Shown: piece by piece, positions 8,631 to 17,617 of the stretch | How positions within the stretch are numbered: position 1 is the first letter of the stretch | Layout: the number at the start of each line of letters is the position of its first letter | Origin: Dyadobacter frigoris | GTDB lineage: Bacteria > Bacteroidota > Bacteroidia > Cytophagales > Spirosomataceae | DNA length: 64,000 bases | Assembly: GCF_005280585.1 (NCBI RefSeq) | Contig: NZ_SZVO01000005.1 | Span: 62,001 to 126,000, forward strand | Direction: 5' to 3' | Notes under the pieces: model-generated | What the model was told of the DNA's origin: nothing | Database searches by the model: none | The model's input: the letters and a program-made list of their open reading frames with translations, nothing else | Made by a program: the position numbers and the translations under genes

Positions 8631-10640
8631 TTATTTAAAATCAGGAACAAACAAAACGGCATCTGCTACCAAAGTACCTGTCGCAGCTTTTGCAGATATT
8701 TTCACATTTGAAGCGGTCCCTTTTGGAAGATTGAATTTGCCTACGTGAAACCATTCTCCGGAAGTCTGGCCTTCCACAACAATATCAGATTCCTTGACGA
8801 CGATTTCTTTATCTGTTTTACCATCAGAAACTGTCAAATCCATTTCTGTCGCCAGTTTTGGGATTTTAGGAAAATAGGCGTAGATATTATATTCTCCGTT
8901 TTTGGTTATAGTCGGCGTAAAGGTTACCGAACGTGAAGATTTTCCATTATCATCAGCTTTGATAAAAGAAGGACCATAACCACCTTTTTTTTGAACTGTC
9001 CAATCTCCTTCTGTCTTGATATGGCTGGCATCTTCATTATCAACCAATATTTCAGGAGCCGAATTATTGGCCAGCGGATTGGTTTTAAGCTGGTGCTGCA
9101 ATTTTACAATATCAATTTTCTGAACAGACGTTTTTCCTTCAATCGCCATCACGGCAGCTGCGGCAGATGATTGTGCGAGCACCATAAAAACAGGCTCCAT
9201 CCGGATAGATCCATACGCGATGTGTGTTGCTGAAAGACAAACCGGAACCAGCAAATTGCTGCATTCGGATTCTTTTGGAACCAAAGAATTGTAAGAAATC
9301 GGGTAAGGACCAAAACCGCTATGTTCGACATTTCCTTCATTTTTGACCATTCCGTTGACCACAATCCGTTGGCAATTGTGAGAATCCATCTGATAAGCGG
9401 CCATTCCAACGCCATCCTTCACGACTTCTTTTCCTTCACAATTCGCCTGGGTCATGACATAATTTCCGATCATGCGGCGTGCTTCACGAATATACAATTG
9501 CGGTGACCAGTTACCCGAATCTGTATATTCATCTTTGGGATAACCCCATTTCAACATTTCTTCACGGATTGCCGGCAATACTCTTTCATCATGTCCAAAA
9601 AAGTAAAGCAGACTTTTCGTGTAGCTTTCATGACTATCAATAATTTTCCTTCTGGTTTTGTAATCCGCATCCGGATACTCATAATCCATACCAATCATGT
9701 CGGTAGAAAAACCGCCTCTGTTATTGATATCCGTTTTATTATTTGGCATTTTACTCCAGATAAAATAATCTCCAAGTTTCGTTTTGGCCGGTTGTTTCTG
9801 CATCATTCTTACCAAAAGATCAAACTGAGAAGGGTCGTAATTTTCCGGTTTGGATATTGGAATACTATTTTTTGGATCAGAAGTAAGACAAATACGATAA
9901 TTGTATGCCTGTACTTTTCTATCTCCGCTACCATTTGGATCAAGACTGCCGGTTGCAATTCCCCATAACAATCCACTTTCCGGTTTTCCGGGAATTTTAT
10001 ACGGGTCCACCCCGTCCGGTAACTGATGTCCATCCTGTAACTGGACGCCATTGATGGTTTCTTTATAATCGGAATTTGCTTCCCTCCCTGCTTTATAAGA
10101 AACACCCGATTTTGCCATCAAATCACCTTCATAGGTACAATCAATATACATTTTGGCAGAAATAACCTTATTGGTTTTGGCTTCCGGATTATCACTTTTT
10201 TCCAAAATAATGGACTGAATCACTTTTCCGGATTTGTTGACCTTTGTGATTCTATGCTGATATAGAACTTTGATCCCTGCTTCATCCAAATACTGCTGAA
10301 GGTATTTTTTAGCAACATGAGGTTCAAAAATCCATTGTTCAAATTTCCCGTAATGCGCACCTATTCGGCGGTAAAAATCTCTGGACAAGCCAGTTATCGC
10401 ATATTTATTCCCGATATCCGTATAACCCAGTCCGCCGGAAGTCATTCCGCCCAAATGGTTGCCAGGCTCAATCAAAATGACTGATTTGCCCATTTTCTTA
10501 GCCGTATAAGCCGCAATTACGCCTGCCGAAGTGGCTCCGTAAATGCAAATATCGGCTTGTTCCGGGGTCTCAGTCTTAGACTGAAACCCCGATAAAACAA
10601 AAGCAACGATGCACGCGATATGCGCCAGTTTTATTTTCAT
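8631..10640 (-). CDS. FAD-dependent oxidoreductase with C-terminal golvesin/Xly carbohydrate-binding-like domain
   Basis: A 669-residue exported flavoprotein. After an N-terminal signal (residues 1-18) comes the FAD fold ADICIYGATSAGVIAA (29-44), HLGGMTSGGLGYTDIG and YIDCTYEGDLMAKSG, as in its paralogue at 6955. From about residue 535 a beta-rich module begins (DWTVQKKGGYGPSF ... GEYNIYAYFPKIP ... LVADAVLFVP), which matches the golvesin/xanthan-lyase C-terminal domain thought to bind sugars. The pairing suggests the enzyme acts on a saccharide or sugar-linked substrate in the periplasm. The gene follows susD by 37 nt. The tandem paralogues may act on successive steps or related substrates; that is inference. 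Confidence 0.9.
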   Translation of the reverse strand: MKIKLAHIACIVAFVLSGFQSKTETPEQADICIYGATSAGVIAAYTAKKMGKSVILIEPGNHLGGMTSGGLGYTDIGNKYAITGLSRDFYRRIGAHYGKFEQWIFEPHVAKKYLQQYLDEAGIKVLYQHRITKVNKSGKVIQSIILEKSDNPEAKTNKVISAKMYIDCTYEGDLMAKSGVSYKAGREANSDYKETINGVQLQDGHQLPDGVDPYKIPGKPESGLLWGIATGSLDPNGSGDRKVQAYNYRICLTSDPKNSIPISKPENYDPSQFDLLVRMMQKQPAKTKLGDYFIWSKMPNNKTDINNRGGFSTDMIGMDYEYPDADYKTRRKIIDSHESYTKSLLYFFGHDERVLPAIREEMLKWGYPKDEYTDSGNWSPQLYIREARRMIGNYVMTQANCEGKEVVKDGVGMAAYQMDSHNCQRIVVNGMVKNEGNVEHSGFGPYPISYNSLVPKESECSNLLVPVCLSATHIAYGSIRMEPVFMVLAQSSAAAAVMAIEGKTSVQKIDIVKLQHQLKTNPLANNSAPEILVDNEDASHIKTEGDWTVQKKGGYGPSFIKADDNGKSSRSVTFTPTITKNGEYNIYAYFPKIPKLATEMDLTVSDGKTDKEIVVKESDIVVEGQTSGEWFHVGKFNLPKGTASNVKISAKAATGTLVADAVLFVPDFK

Positions 10641-10677
10641 TTTTATCGATAATAAAATAAAAAAATAGTTCTACAAC

Positions 10678-12114
10678 TCAATAACCCGGATTCTGATCAG
10701 TAGCAGTAAGCGCTTTATTATACAAAAGTTCGGAATTCGGAATTGGCCAGAGCATGTGTTTTTCAGCTACAACGATGTTTTTGACTTCCAGTATTCTTTG
10801 TTTTGCAATACCCAATCTTTTCAAATCCAGCCAACGTTTTCCTTCATACATTGTTTCATAACCCCGCTCCTGAACAACCTTTTCAATAAACGTAGTCAGG
10901 GTGAAATCAGCAAGTTTAAAATCGACAGGAGAAACTGTTTCAGTCGGATACCCGTAAGCTCTGCGGTGTACCTTGTTCAGACTTTCAAGTGCCGCGGCAG
11001 TCGGTCCGGCATTTGCGCGGGCATCATTTTCAGCGTGAAATAACAGCAAATCAGCATAACGGTACCATGGATAATCGTTACCGCCGCCATTGGTAGCACT
11101 TGGGTCCCGGAATTTTCTGTAAAGACAGGAATTTGGCCCTAAACCTATATCAACATTGTAAAGAATGTGTGTTTTTCTCAAATCCTTGATATCCCATTTT
11201 TTAATTACAGAATTCGAAACCGAATCCGTGTATTGTGCATATACGCCACCGGGACCATAATAATTATATACACTGGTTTTCCGGTGCGCATAACCTACCA
11301 ATCCAAATCCCTGCTGACGATTGTATTTAAAGTAGAATATTTCTTCCGGTGTATTAACTACTTCCGGTCCGTAGATTTTTTGAAAATCCTCAGACTGTGA
11401 AACGGCCACCAGTGAAAATTTACCGGAATCGATAACTTCCTTGGCTTTGGCACTCGAAGATTTCCAATCTTCTTTGTACATATAAATTTCAGAAAGCAAT
11501 GTTTTCGCAGCCCATTTAGACGGTCTGCCAATAGCCGCCGGAACATCTGGAAGTCCTTTTTCTGCTTCCAGTGCATCAGCCAGAATTAGTTCATAAACCT
11601 CTGCAACGCTAGAACGTTTCAAATCGGCAATAGTCATATTTGCTTCCGTTCTTATCGGCACACCAGACCAGTTGCGAACAAGGGCGAAGTAAATCAGCGA
11701 ACGCAAATATTTCGCCTCAGCGATATATTTCACTTTGTCTGCGTCTGAAATATTTGTTCCGTTTGGCGCATTGGCTATGACAAGATTAGCATTCCGAATG
11801 GACTGATAAAAGTTATCCCAGATCACGCCTACCCGATTAATGTTGGTATTATCCAAACCCTGGTACAAACTTACAGGAGTCTGGCTCCCGCGGGAGTTAC
11901 CATAATCAGCCAAACCTTCCAGCTGAGACGGATAGTTTATTGAAAGGCCATCGCTAAGACGCATCGGGCCATAAATTGCATTTACCGCCGCCTCTACTTC
12001 CGCAGCCGTATTATAGAAATTTTCTGACGCAAGCGACTTTGGTTTTTCAACCAGGGAATCTGTACACGACGCCAGAAGAAATGCTGAAAATATATAAATC
12101 AGTAACTTATTCAT
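10678..12114 (-). CDS. RagB/SusD family nutrient uptake outer membrane lipoprotein
   Basis: A 478-residue SusD-like surface lipoprotein. The lipobox LLASC places the lipidated Cys at 17. The helical TPR-like SusD fold is shown by the N-terminal SLASENFYNTAAEVEAAVNAIYG, the middle AEAKYLRSLIYFALVRNWSGVPI, and the C-terminal block ERGYETMYEGKRWLDLKRLG, which is a hallmark of the family. SusD proteins cap the SusC barrel and hand over the ligand, usually an oligosaccharide. It lies 24 nt after the susC stop codon and before the two FAD oxidoreductases, as expected for a transport operon. The ligand is unknown. Confidence 0.95.
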   Translation of the reverse strand: MNKLLIYIFSAFLLASCTDSLVEKPKSLASENFYNTAAEVEAAVNAIYGPMRLSDGLSINYPSQLEGLADYGNSRGSQTPVSLYQGLDNTNINRVGVIWDNFYQSIRNANLVIANAPNGTNISDADKVKYIAEAKYLRSLIYFALVRNWSGVPIRTEANMTIADLKRSSVAEVYELILADALEAEKGLPDVPAAIGRPSKWAAKTLLSEIYMYKEDWKSSSAKAKEVIDSGKFSLVAVSQSEDFQKIYGPEVVNTPEEIFYFKYNRQQGFGLVGYAHRKTSVYNYYGPGGVYAQYTDSVSNSVIKKWDIKDLRKTHILYNVDIGLGPNSCLYRKFRDPSATNGGGNDYPWYRYADLLLFHAENDARANAGPTAAALESLNKVHRRAYGYPTETVSPVDFKLADFTLTTFIEKVVQERGYETMYEGKRWLDLKRLGIAKQRILEVKNIVVAEKHMLWPIPNSELLYNKALTATDQNPGY

Positions 12115-12138
12115 ATCAATATTTTTTGCTTGTAAAAT

Positions 12139-15100
12139 TTAAAATCCAACTCTGATCCCCACGGTTGTTGTTTTGGCAACCGGATATACATAATGATCTA
12201 TACCCTGCAAAATAGAGTTTGAACCACCATAGGAATTGATTTCAGGATCATACCAGGAATATTTGGTGATCGTGAAAAGATTCTGGGCACTTACATATAT
12301 CTGAGCATGTGTCATCCATTTGATGTTCAATTTCGACACCGGAACATTGTAGCTTAGCTGAATATTTTTGAATCTTAGAAATGAACCGTTTTCAACAAAA
12401 CGATCAGAAACCTGTGGCTGTGAAGAAGTTTTTATGACCGGATATTTCGCATTAGTATTTGTTGGTGTCCAATGGTTTTCAAAAACATCTTTTGGCATGT
12501 TCAACGCCTGTCCATAATCATTTGTCTGATTAACTGCGCTAAGGTTAAATATGTCATTTCCCTGGCTGCCCTGAACAAAAATTGATAAGTCAAAATTCTT
12601 ATAACTCATATTTGAACTTAGGCCATACGTAAATTTCGGATTTGGATTCCCGATGATTTTTTTATCACCAGCATCACGGACACCGTTATTGTTAAAATCT
12701 TCATACACAACCATTCCTTTTTCGTCATATCCTTTTGAAACATATCCGTAAAAAGAACCCAGTGACTCACCTTCACGCAGGATATTGATATTATCGTTTA
12801 CGACAGAAATATTGATGGCATCTCCCAGGATATCATTTCCGCCATAAAGTTTGACAACCTTGTTTTTGTTGAAGGAAATATTACCCGCCAAATCCCATTT
12901 AAAATCACCTTGCAAAACCTTTGCATTTGCAGAAAATTCAAAACCTTTGTTTTGTATTTTACCAATATTCTGAATGGTGTATGCGTAACCTAAGGATGAA
13001 GGTAACTGTACGTTATTTAAAAGATCTTTCGTATTTTTCACATAATAATCGGCAGTAAAACTGAAACGGTTATTTAAAATACTAAAATCAATTCCCGCAT
13101 CGGTTTGTGCCGTTGTTTCCCATTTCAAAGGCCCTGCAAGCCGAACTCCCGGCGCATAGGCAGTAGTAAGTGCATCACCAAAAACAACCTGAGAAGAAGC
13201 AAGCTGATTTAAGGTCTGGTAAGGATTTATAGCTGTGTTACCAGTCTGACCATAGCCGGCCCGTATTTTCAGATCAGAGATAAAAGGTATTTTTTTAATA
13301 AAATCCTCTTCTGCCAATCTCCATGCCAGTGCGGCTGATGGGAAATATCCCCATTTCTGACCTTCGCTGTAACGGGAAGAGCCATCGGCACGGAAACTGA
13401 TTGTAGCTAAAATTCTATTATTAAACGTGTAATTAGCACGTGCCAGGTAAGATATTAATGACCATTTTGAAAACTTGGAAACTGGAATCCCTTGCGTTGC
13501 TGCTGCACCGATATCATAACTTTCCTGTGTATTGCTGATAAAACCGCTCCCGGTAGCATTTAACGCGGTAGATGTGTAATCCTGGTACGTAAATCCGGCA
13601 ACAGCCGAAATACTATGCTTTCCAAATTCTTTACGATAACTGGCTGTATTTTCACTTAAAAGACTGCTGACCCTAGTCGTATTGATAAGCGCGCTTCCCT
13701 TTGAATTTACAAATCTATTCGTAGTATAGCCATTTTCCCGGTCATCTGTACTTTCGATACCGCCCATTGTTTTAAGTACCAATCCGGGAATCGGCTCAAA
13801 AGTCACAGCGGCATTTGCCAGTACTTTATTTGATTGGATATGATTTGTTTGCTCGTTAATAAAATTAAGAGGATTTACAATAGCGTTAGATCCCCAAGCG
13901 TATGTTTCTCCGAGATTACTAAGTGTTCCATCTGTTTTATGAGGAGCAACCGTTGGATAACCCGAAAGCATTGCAGAGATCAGCGAACTTCCACGGTTCC
14001 CCTGTCCCGAATTCTTGGTATCGGAATCAATGCGGCTTAACACAGAATTGACATCAAGTTTAAACTTTTTCCCAAGGTCAGAATTGATATTAAACCGAAG
14101 AGAATTCCGCTTGTAATTACTCCCAATGATAATGCCATCCTGATTGAAATTACTTCCGGAGATCGAAAATCTTGTTTTTTCACTACCACCGTTTACTGAT
14201 ATAGAATGGTTTTGAACGGGCGCGGATTGCAAGACCTGATCCTGCCAGTCGGTTCCTTTTCCGAAACCTGCAATTTGATCCTGAGTAAAATGCGGAGCCA
14301 AACCATCATTCGCTGCTTGTTCGTTATAAAACTGGGCATATTGCGTGGCATTCATCAAATCCAGTTTTTTCCTGATTTTCTGAACACCGTAATATCCATC
14401 GTATTCAACATTAATACGGCCATTTTTTCCTCTTTTTGTTGTAATTAAAACAACACCGTTGGCGCCTCTTGAACCATAAATCGCAGTAGCTGACGCATCT
14501 TTTAACACTTCAATGGATTCAATATCAGCATTATTAAGCAATGTAGGATTTCCTGAATATGGGAATCCATCAACCACATAAAGCGGCTCGTTACTTCCCT
14601 GAATGGAGTTGGTACCCCGCACACGAACGCTGATTGGACTTCCGGGAGCACCTGTATTTTGAGAAACGTACACGCCCGCTGCCCTTCCAGCCAAAGATTG
14701 CACCATAGAGGTCGCCGGATAAGCATTGATTTCTCCTGATTTGATGGAAGCAACTGAACCTGTCAAATCACTTTTCTTTACCTGTCCGTATCCGATTACC
14801 ACAATTTCCTGCAAAGACTTATCTTCCAAAGCCATATTAATCGTCAAAGAAGACTGGCTGCCCAACACGATTTCCTGGGTTTTGAAACCAACAAAACTAA
14901 AAACCAGAACTGCTTTCGAAGCGATATCGTCTCCAACTTCCAGTTTAAATCCTCCATCAACATCCGTTGTAGTTCCTGTTTGTGTACCTTTCAAAACAAC
15001 ACTTACTCCTGGCAAACCCAGACCTGCTTCATCCAGAACTTTTCCGGAAATATTCCTTTTGGGCGCATTACTTTTTACCGGTGGCGTCGGTTCTGGTAAA

Positions 15101-15465
15101 TTATCCATCCTTTTCAGGATTATGATTTTTCCCGACAATTCGTATTGCAGTCCAAGCGGAGTCAATATATCGTCAAGTACTTCATACAAAGGTTTGTTCT
15201 GCGCCGCGACATTAACTTTCCGACCCGATTGAATAAGCCTGGAGCTAAATACAAACCGGACATCCACTTGCTTTTCAACCTGATTAAGTACTTTTTTCAC
15301 TTCACTTCCATTAGCGGTAATGGAAATTTTCTGGCTTAGCAGGGTCTGTCCATAGCTTTCATGTGCATAGCCCGAGCTGATAAATAAGAACGCCAGGATA
15401 AATTGTGTAGCCGTTATTCGCATAATCCAAAGTAATACCTGATGGTATTGTACTGGTTTTTTCAT
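12139..15465 (-). CDS. SusC/RagA family TonB-linked outer membrane protein with STN signalling domain
   Basis: A protein of about 1108 residues starting at the ATG at 15465 (MKKPVQYHQ); an upstream extension to 15582 reads through leader hairpins and is unlikely to be translated. Order: signal peptide ending YGQT, STN domain (VKKVLNQVEKQVDVRFVFSS; about residues 50-115), carboxypeptidase-regulatory-like repeat (ISGKVLDEAGLGLPGVSV), TonB box region and plug (VVIGYGQVKKSDLTGSV, LYVVDGFPYSG, GSRGANGVVLITTKRG), then the barrel to the C-terminal Phe. The STN domain allows signalling to the FecR protein encoded upstream. It imports the SusD ligand with TonB energy. The 221-nt leader upstream carries hairpins described separately. 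Confidence 0.96.
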   Translation of the reverse strand: MKKPVQYHQVLLWIMRITATQFILAFLFISSGYAHESYGQTLLSQKISITANGSEVKKVLNQVEKQVDVRFVFSSRLIQSGRKVNVAAQNKPLYEVLDDILTPLGLQYELSGKIIILKRMDNLPEPTPPVKSNAPKRNISGKVLDEAGLGLPGVSVVLKGTQTGTTTDVDGGFKLEVGDDIASKAVLVFSFVGFKTQEIVLGSQSSLTINMALEDKSLQEIVVIGYGQVKKSDLTGSVASIKSGEINAYPATSMVQSLAGRAAGVYVSQNTGAPGSPISVRVRGTNSIQGSNEPLYVVDGFPYSGNPTLLNNADIESIEVLKDASATAIYGSRGANGVVLITTKRGKNGRINVEYDGYYGVQKIRKKLDLMNATQYAQFYNEQAANDGLAPHFTQDQIAGFGKGTDWQDQVLQSAPVQNHSISVNGGSEKTRFSISGSNFNQDGIIIGSNYKRNSLRFNINSDLGKKFKLDVNSVLSRIDSDTKNSGQGNRGSSLISAMLSGYPTVAPHKTDGTLSNLGETYAWGSNAIVNPLNFINEQTNHIQSNKVLANAAVTFEPIPGLVLKTMGGIESTDDRENGYTTNRFVNSKGSALINTTRVSSLLSENTASYRKEFGKHSISAVAGFTYQDYTSTALNATGSGFISNTQESYDIGAAATQGIPVSKFSKWSLISYLARANYTFNNRILATISFRADGSSRYSEGQKWGYFPSAALAWRLAEEDFIKKIPFISDLKIRAGYGQTGNTAINPYQTLNQLASSQVVFGDALTTAYAPGVRLAGPLKWETTAQTDAGIDFSILNNRFSFTADYYVKNTKDLLNNVQLPSSLGYAYTIQNIGKIQNKGFEFSANAKVLQGDFKWDLAGNISFNKNKVVKLYGGNDILGDAINISVVNDNINILREGESLGSFYGYVSKGYDEKGMVVYEDFNNNGVRDAGDKKIIGNPNPKFTYGLSSNMSYKNFDLSIFVQGSQGNDIFNLSAVNQTNDYGQALNMPKDVFENHWTPTNTNAKYPVIKTSSQPQVSDRFVENGSFLRFKNIQLSYNVPVSKLNIKWMTHAQIYVSAQNLFTITKYSWYDPEINSYGGSNSILQGIDHYVYPVAKTTTVGIRVGF

Positions 15466-15513
15466 AGATTTGATTGTTTTGTTAAGCTTGAAAATTTGGC
15501 AAAATGATCCCCG

Positions 15514-15528
15514 CCTCCTTTTCGGAGG
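15514..15528 (-). promoter_or_regulatory. Leader hairpin upstream of susC
   Basis: A 5-bp GC-rich stem, CCTCC and GGAGG around a 5-nt loop, lies about 50-64 nt before the susC start codon on the transcribed minus strand. With the larger hairpin at 15562-15591 it gives the susC mRNA a structured 5' leader. It could affect stability or translation; nothing in the sequence proves a role. Confidence 0.35.
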
Positions 15529-15561
15529 TATACTGGTGCTAACCTGGGGGGATTCGATCCG

Positions 15562-15596
15562 GAGTCGGTAATGCGGGAACATTACCGGCTCTTTTT
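15562..15596 (+). terminator. Intrinsic-terminator-like hairpin in the fecR-susC gap
   Basis: A 12-bp stem with one wobble pair, a 6-nt loop, and a T-run only on the plus-strand side. All annotated genes around it are on the minus strand, so as a terminator it would act on antisense transcription coming from the susC side. In the sense orientation it is a stable stem about 100-130 nt before the susC start. Confidence 0.6.
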
Positions 15597-15686
15597 GTTT
15601 TTAAATTGTTATGTTATAATCTCAAATAATATAAAGTTTAGTGTTAATAATATTTTCCGGGTTATCTGATTATCTTACTCTTGTAA

Positions 15687-16811
15687 TTAATTCCTGCACC
15701 CTTTTCCATGAACTACAATCTGTCCATCCAGAATTTCATAGTTTGCTTCAATGGCTTTGCATATAATGGTTAACTTTTCGTGAAGTGTCTGGTTGTCAAG
15801 AATCGCGGTCAATGGACATCCTTCCAGCAATTCTTCGTCATAAAGAATATCAATTCCATACGTTTTTGCGATAGAATCAAAAACGTCAGTAACCGGGACA
15901 TCTTCGAAAATAAATTGCGGGATCTGCGCTTTGGGGATAATAATTTCAGGCTTTTCAACCAATGTTTTAACCATACGAACTTGATCACGGGCATAAATGA
16001 TCTTTTGATTTGGAGATAAAACAATACCTTCCAGTTCATGATTAGCGGTTTTCTCCTTAATGTCAGGATCCGACTGGGCAAAAACGGATACTCTTCCGGT
16101 TTTTACTTCAACAGTTATTTCCTTTGAAGTCTTATATGCTTTAATTCTGAAACTCGTACCTAATACTTTCGTAACCAACTCATTGGCATATACAAAAAAA
16201 GGACGGTTAGGATCTTTTGAAATATCGAAAAAGGCTTCTCCGGTTAAATAAACTTCCCTTTTCTTATTTGCAAAATTTTCCGGATACCGAATTGTGCTTA
16301 AAGGTGCCAGCGTAATTTTACTTCCGTCCTTCAACACAATTAATATAGAAGCAGATGTGGAGTTGATTTTCTCTGTAAACTTTTCTTGCTCTTCTGTTAC
16401 AATTTCTTTTTGAATATTACTTAACTGATTATTACGATTAAACCCGGATTTTGCCAGCCAGCCAAAAAGAATAATCAAAGTAAACGATGCAGCAATTTTG
16501 AACCAGAATTTTCTATAAAACGGAATAATTTCAAAACCGCCTTTCGAAGTATTATCCCCAAGTAAAGGTTTTGTCCTTGAAATCGTTTCTTTTACAATTT
16601 CAGCAATTTCCAGATTCGATATTTCCAATTCTTTTACTTGCAGCGACAAAACGATCTGTCTGGACTGATTGATTTTTTCAGCCATTTCAGGGTTTTCAGA
16701 CAGCCATTCTTTCCATTTATTATCCGTTTCGCGCGTGGGTGAAAGTACCCATTGACGAAAGAATGTGTCCCAAACAAGATCTTCTATTCCGTAGTGTTTA
16801 TAATCATTCAT
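15687..16811 (-). CDS. FecR family anti-sigma factor of the SusC/SusD locus
   Basis: A protein of about 374 residues from the ATG at 16811; another in-frame ATG at 16826 adds five residues. The cytoplasmic N-terminal part (MNDYKHYGIEDLVWDTFFRQW) is typical of the sigma-binding region. A transmembrane helix, FWFKIAASFTLIILFGWLA, lies near residues 105-123. The periplasmic FecR domain follows (VLKDGSKITLAPLSTIRYP, VYLTGEAFFDISKDPNRPFFV), then a DUF4974-type C-terminal region (IFEDVPVTDVFDSIAKTYGI). It should contact the STN domain of the adjacent SusC and control the sigma factor at 16930. It lies between that sigma gene and susC, the classical order. Confidence 0.93.
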   Translation of the reverse strand: MNDYKHYGIEDLVWDTFFRQWVLSPTRETDNKWKEWLSENPEMAEKINQSRQIVLSLQVKELEISNLEIAEIVKETISRTKPLLGDNTSKGGFEIIPFYRKFWFKIAASFTLIILFGWLAKSGFNRNNQLSNIQKEIVTEEQEKFTEKINSTSASILIVLKDGSKITLAPLSTIRYPENFANKKREVYLTGEAFFDISKDPNRPFFVYANELVTKVLGTSFRIKAYKTSKEITVEVKTGRVSVFAQSDPDIKEKTANHELEGIVLSPNQKIIYARDQVRMVKTLVEKPEIIIPKAQIPQFIFEDVPVTDVFDSIAKTYGIDILYDEELLEGCPLTAILDNQTLHEKLTIICKAIEANYEILDGQIVVHGKGCRN

Positions 16812-16929
16812 ATGCTTCCATGTCATCTATCTTACGATAGACAAAAACATATCGGACATACCATTAATTTTTAAAGTATTTCTAAAAAAATTGATAAAAC
16901 AATTATTTTGGTAGATTTATAACTTCAAT

Positions 16930-17538
16930 TTATATAATAAAATGAATAAGAAAAAATATGAAAAGCTCTGATTTCCAATGCTTTTTTAACTGTTTGATAG
17001 CAATTTGAAGGAGGTTAGATACGGTTTGCGGAGAAATATTCATAACCTCGGAAATCTGGCTGCGATCCATTTCCTGAAAATATTTTAGATAAACTACTTC
17101 CTTTTGTCGCAACGGAAGTTCATCCAACAGTTTTTTTAGCTTTTGTGTGACAACAAGACTGGATTCATTTTCAATGTATTCTTCTTCCACAGAAAATTCA
17201 ATCTCAAAATTTCCATTGATTTCTTCAACGGAATTATCAGACAATAAGGGTTTTGACATTGCACTTCTATGCATAAGGCGGCGTAGTGATGCCATTAAAT
17301 ATGGTTTGACGGCAATATCATGGCTGAGATTCTGCCGCCGCTCCCATAATATTAGAAAAAGATCCTGAATATTGTCTTTAACGAATTCTTTATCCCTCGA
17401 AAATTTGCTTCCATAACGAAATAACGTTCGAAAATGGAGCGTCATCAGGTGATCAAATGCTTCTACTTCTCCGGCAAGAAACCGCTGCCAGATGATTTTA
17501 TCATCCGGAACTTCTTTCAAGTGGGTAGTAGAATGCAT
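16930..17538 (-). CDS. ECF RNA polymerase sigma-70 factor of the SusC/SusD locus
   Basis: A 202-residue ECF sigma factor starting at the ATG at 17538 (MHSTTHLKEVPDD); a TTG at 17562 is a weaker alternative. Region 2 is at about residues 25-90 (FDHLMTLHFRTLFRYGSKF, VKDNIQDLFLILWERR), and region 4 at about 135-190 (LPLRQKEVVYLKYFQEMDRSQISEVM, then ISPQTVSNLLQIAI). The C-terminal tail after region 4 is hydrophobic (LFIFFLIHFII), which is unusual for a soluble sigma factor but occurs in some Bacteroidota members. It is the first gene of the minus-strand susCD locus and its probable activator, under control of the FecR protein encoded next. Confidence 0.92.
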   Translation of the reverse strand: MHSTTHLKEVPDDKIIWQRFLAGEVEAFDHLMTLHFRTLFRYGSKFSRDKEFVKDNIQDLFLILWERRQNLSHDIAVKPYLMASLRRLMHRSAMSKPLLSDNSVEEINGNFEIEFSVEEEYIENESSLVVTQKLKKLLDELPLRQKEVVYLKYFQEMDRSQISEVMNISPQTVSNLLQIAIKQLKKHWKSELFIFFLIHFII

Positions 17539-17617
17539 AGGTTTTTTAGAATTATACTTCAAAATAACACAAGCATACTACAAATCGCAATAGATTTTAT
17601 ATAATTATTTCTAATAA

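Larger units (their letters stand above)
15478..15597 (+). ncRNA. Candidate cis-antisense RNA over the susC leader
   Basis: On the plus strand a TAGATTTG box (15465-15472, fitting TAnnTTTG) overlaps the susC start codon. About 90 nt further on is a strong intrinsic-terminator shape: GAGTCGGTAATG pairs with CATTACCGGCTC around CGGGAA, followed by TTTTTGTTTTT. Together they would give an RNA of about 120 nt antisense to the susC translation start and leader. Antisense RNAs of this kind are known near susC genes in Bacteroides (DonS-type). No TTG at the proper -33 distance is present, so the promoter is weakly supported. The hairpin itself is certain; the RNA is inference. Confidence 0.3.

Noticed and set aside
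14726..15232. A 168-codon plus-strand frame inside susC
   Set aside because: It lies opposite the plug and regulatory-like domain of SusC, and has no independent features.
15466..15582. N-terminal extension of SusC by 39 residues
   Set aside because: It would translate through two leader hairpins and precede the true signal peptide (MKKPVQYHQ), so the ATG at 15465 is the start.
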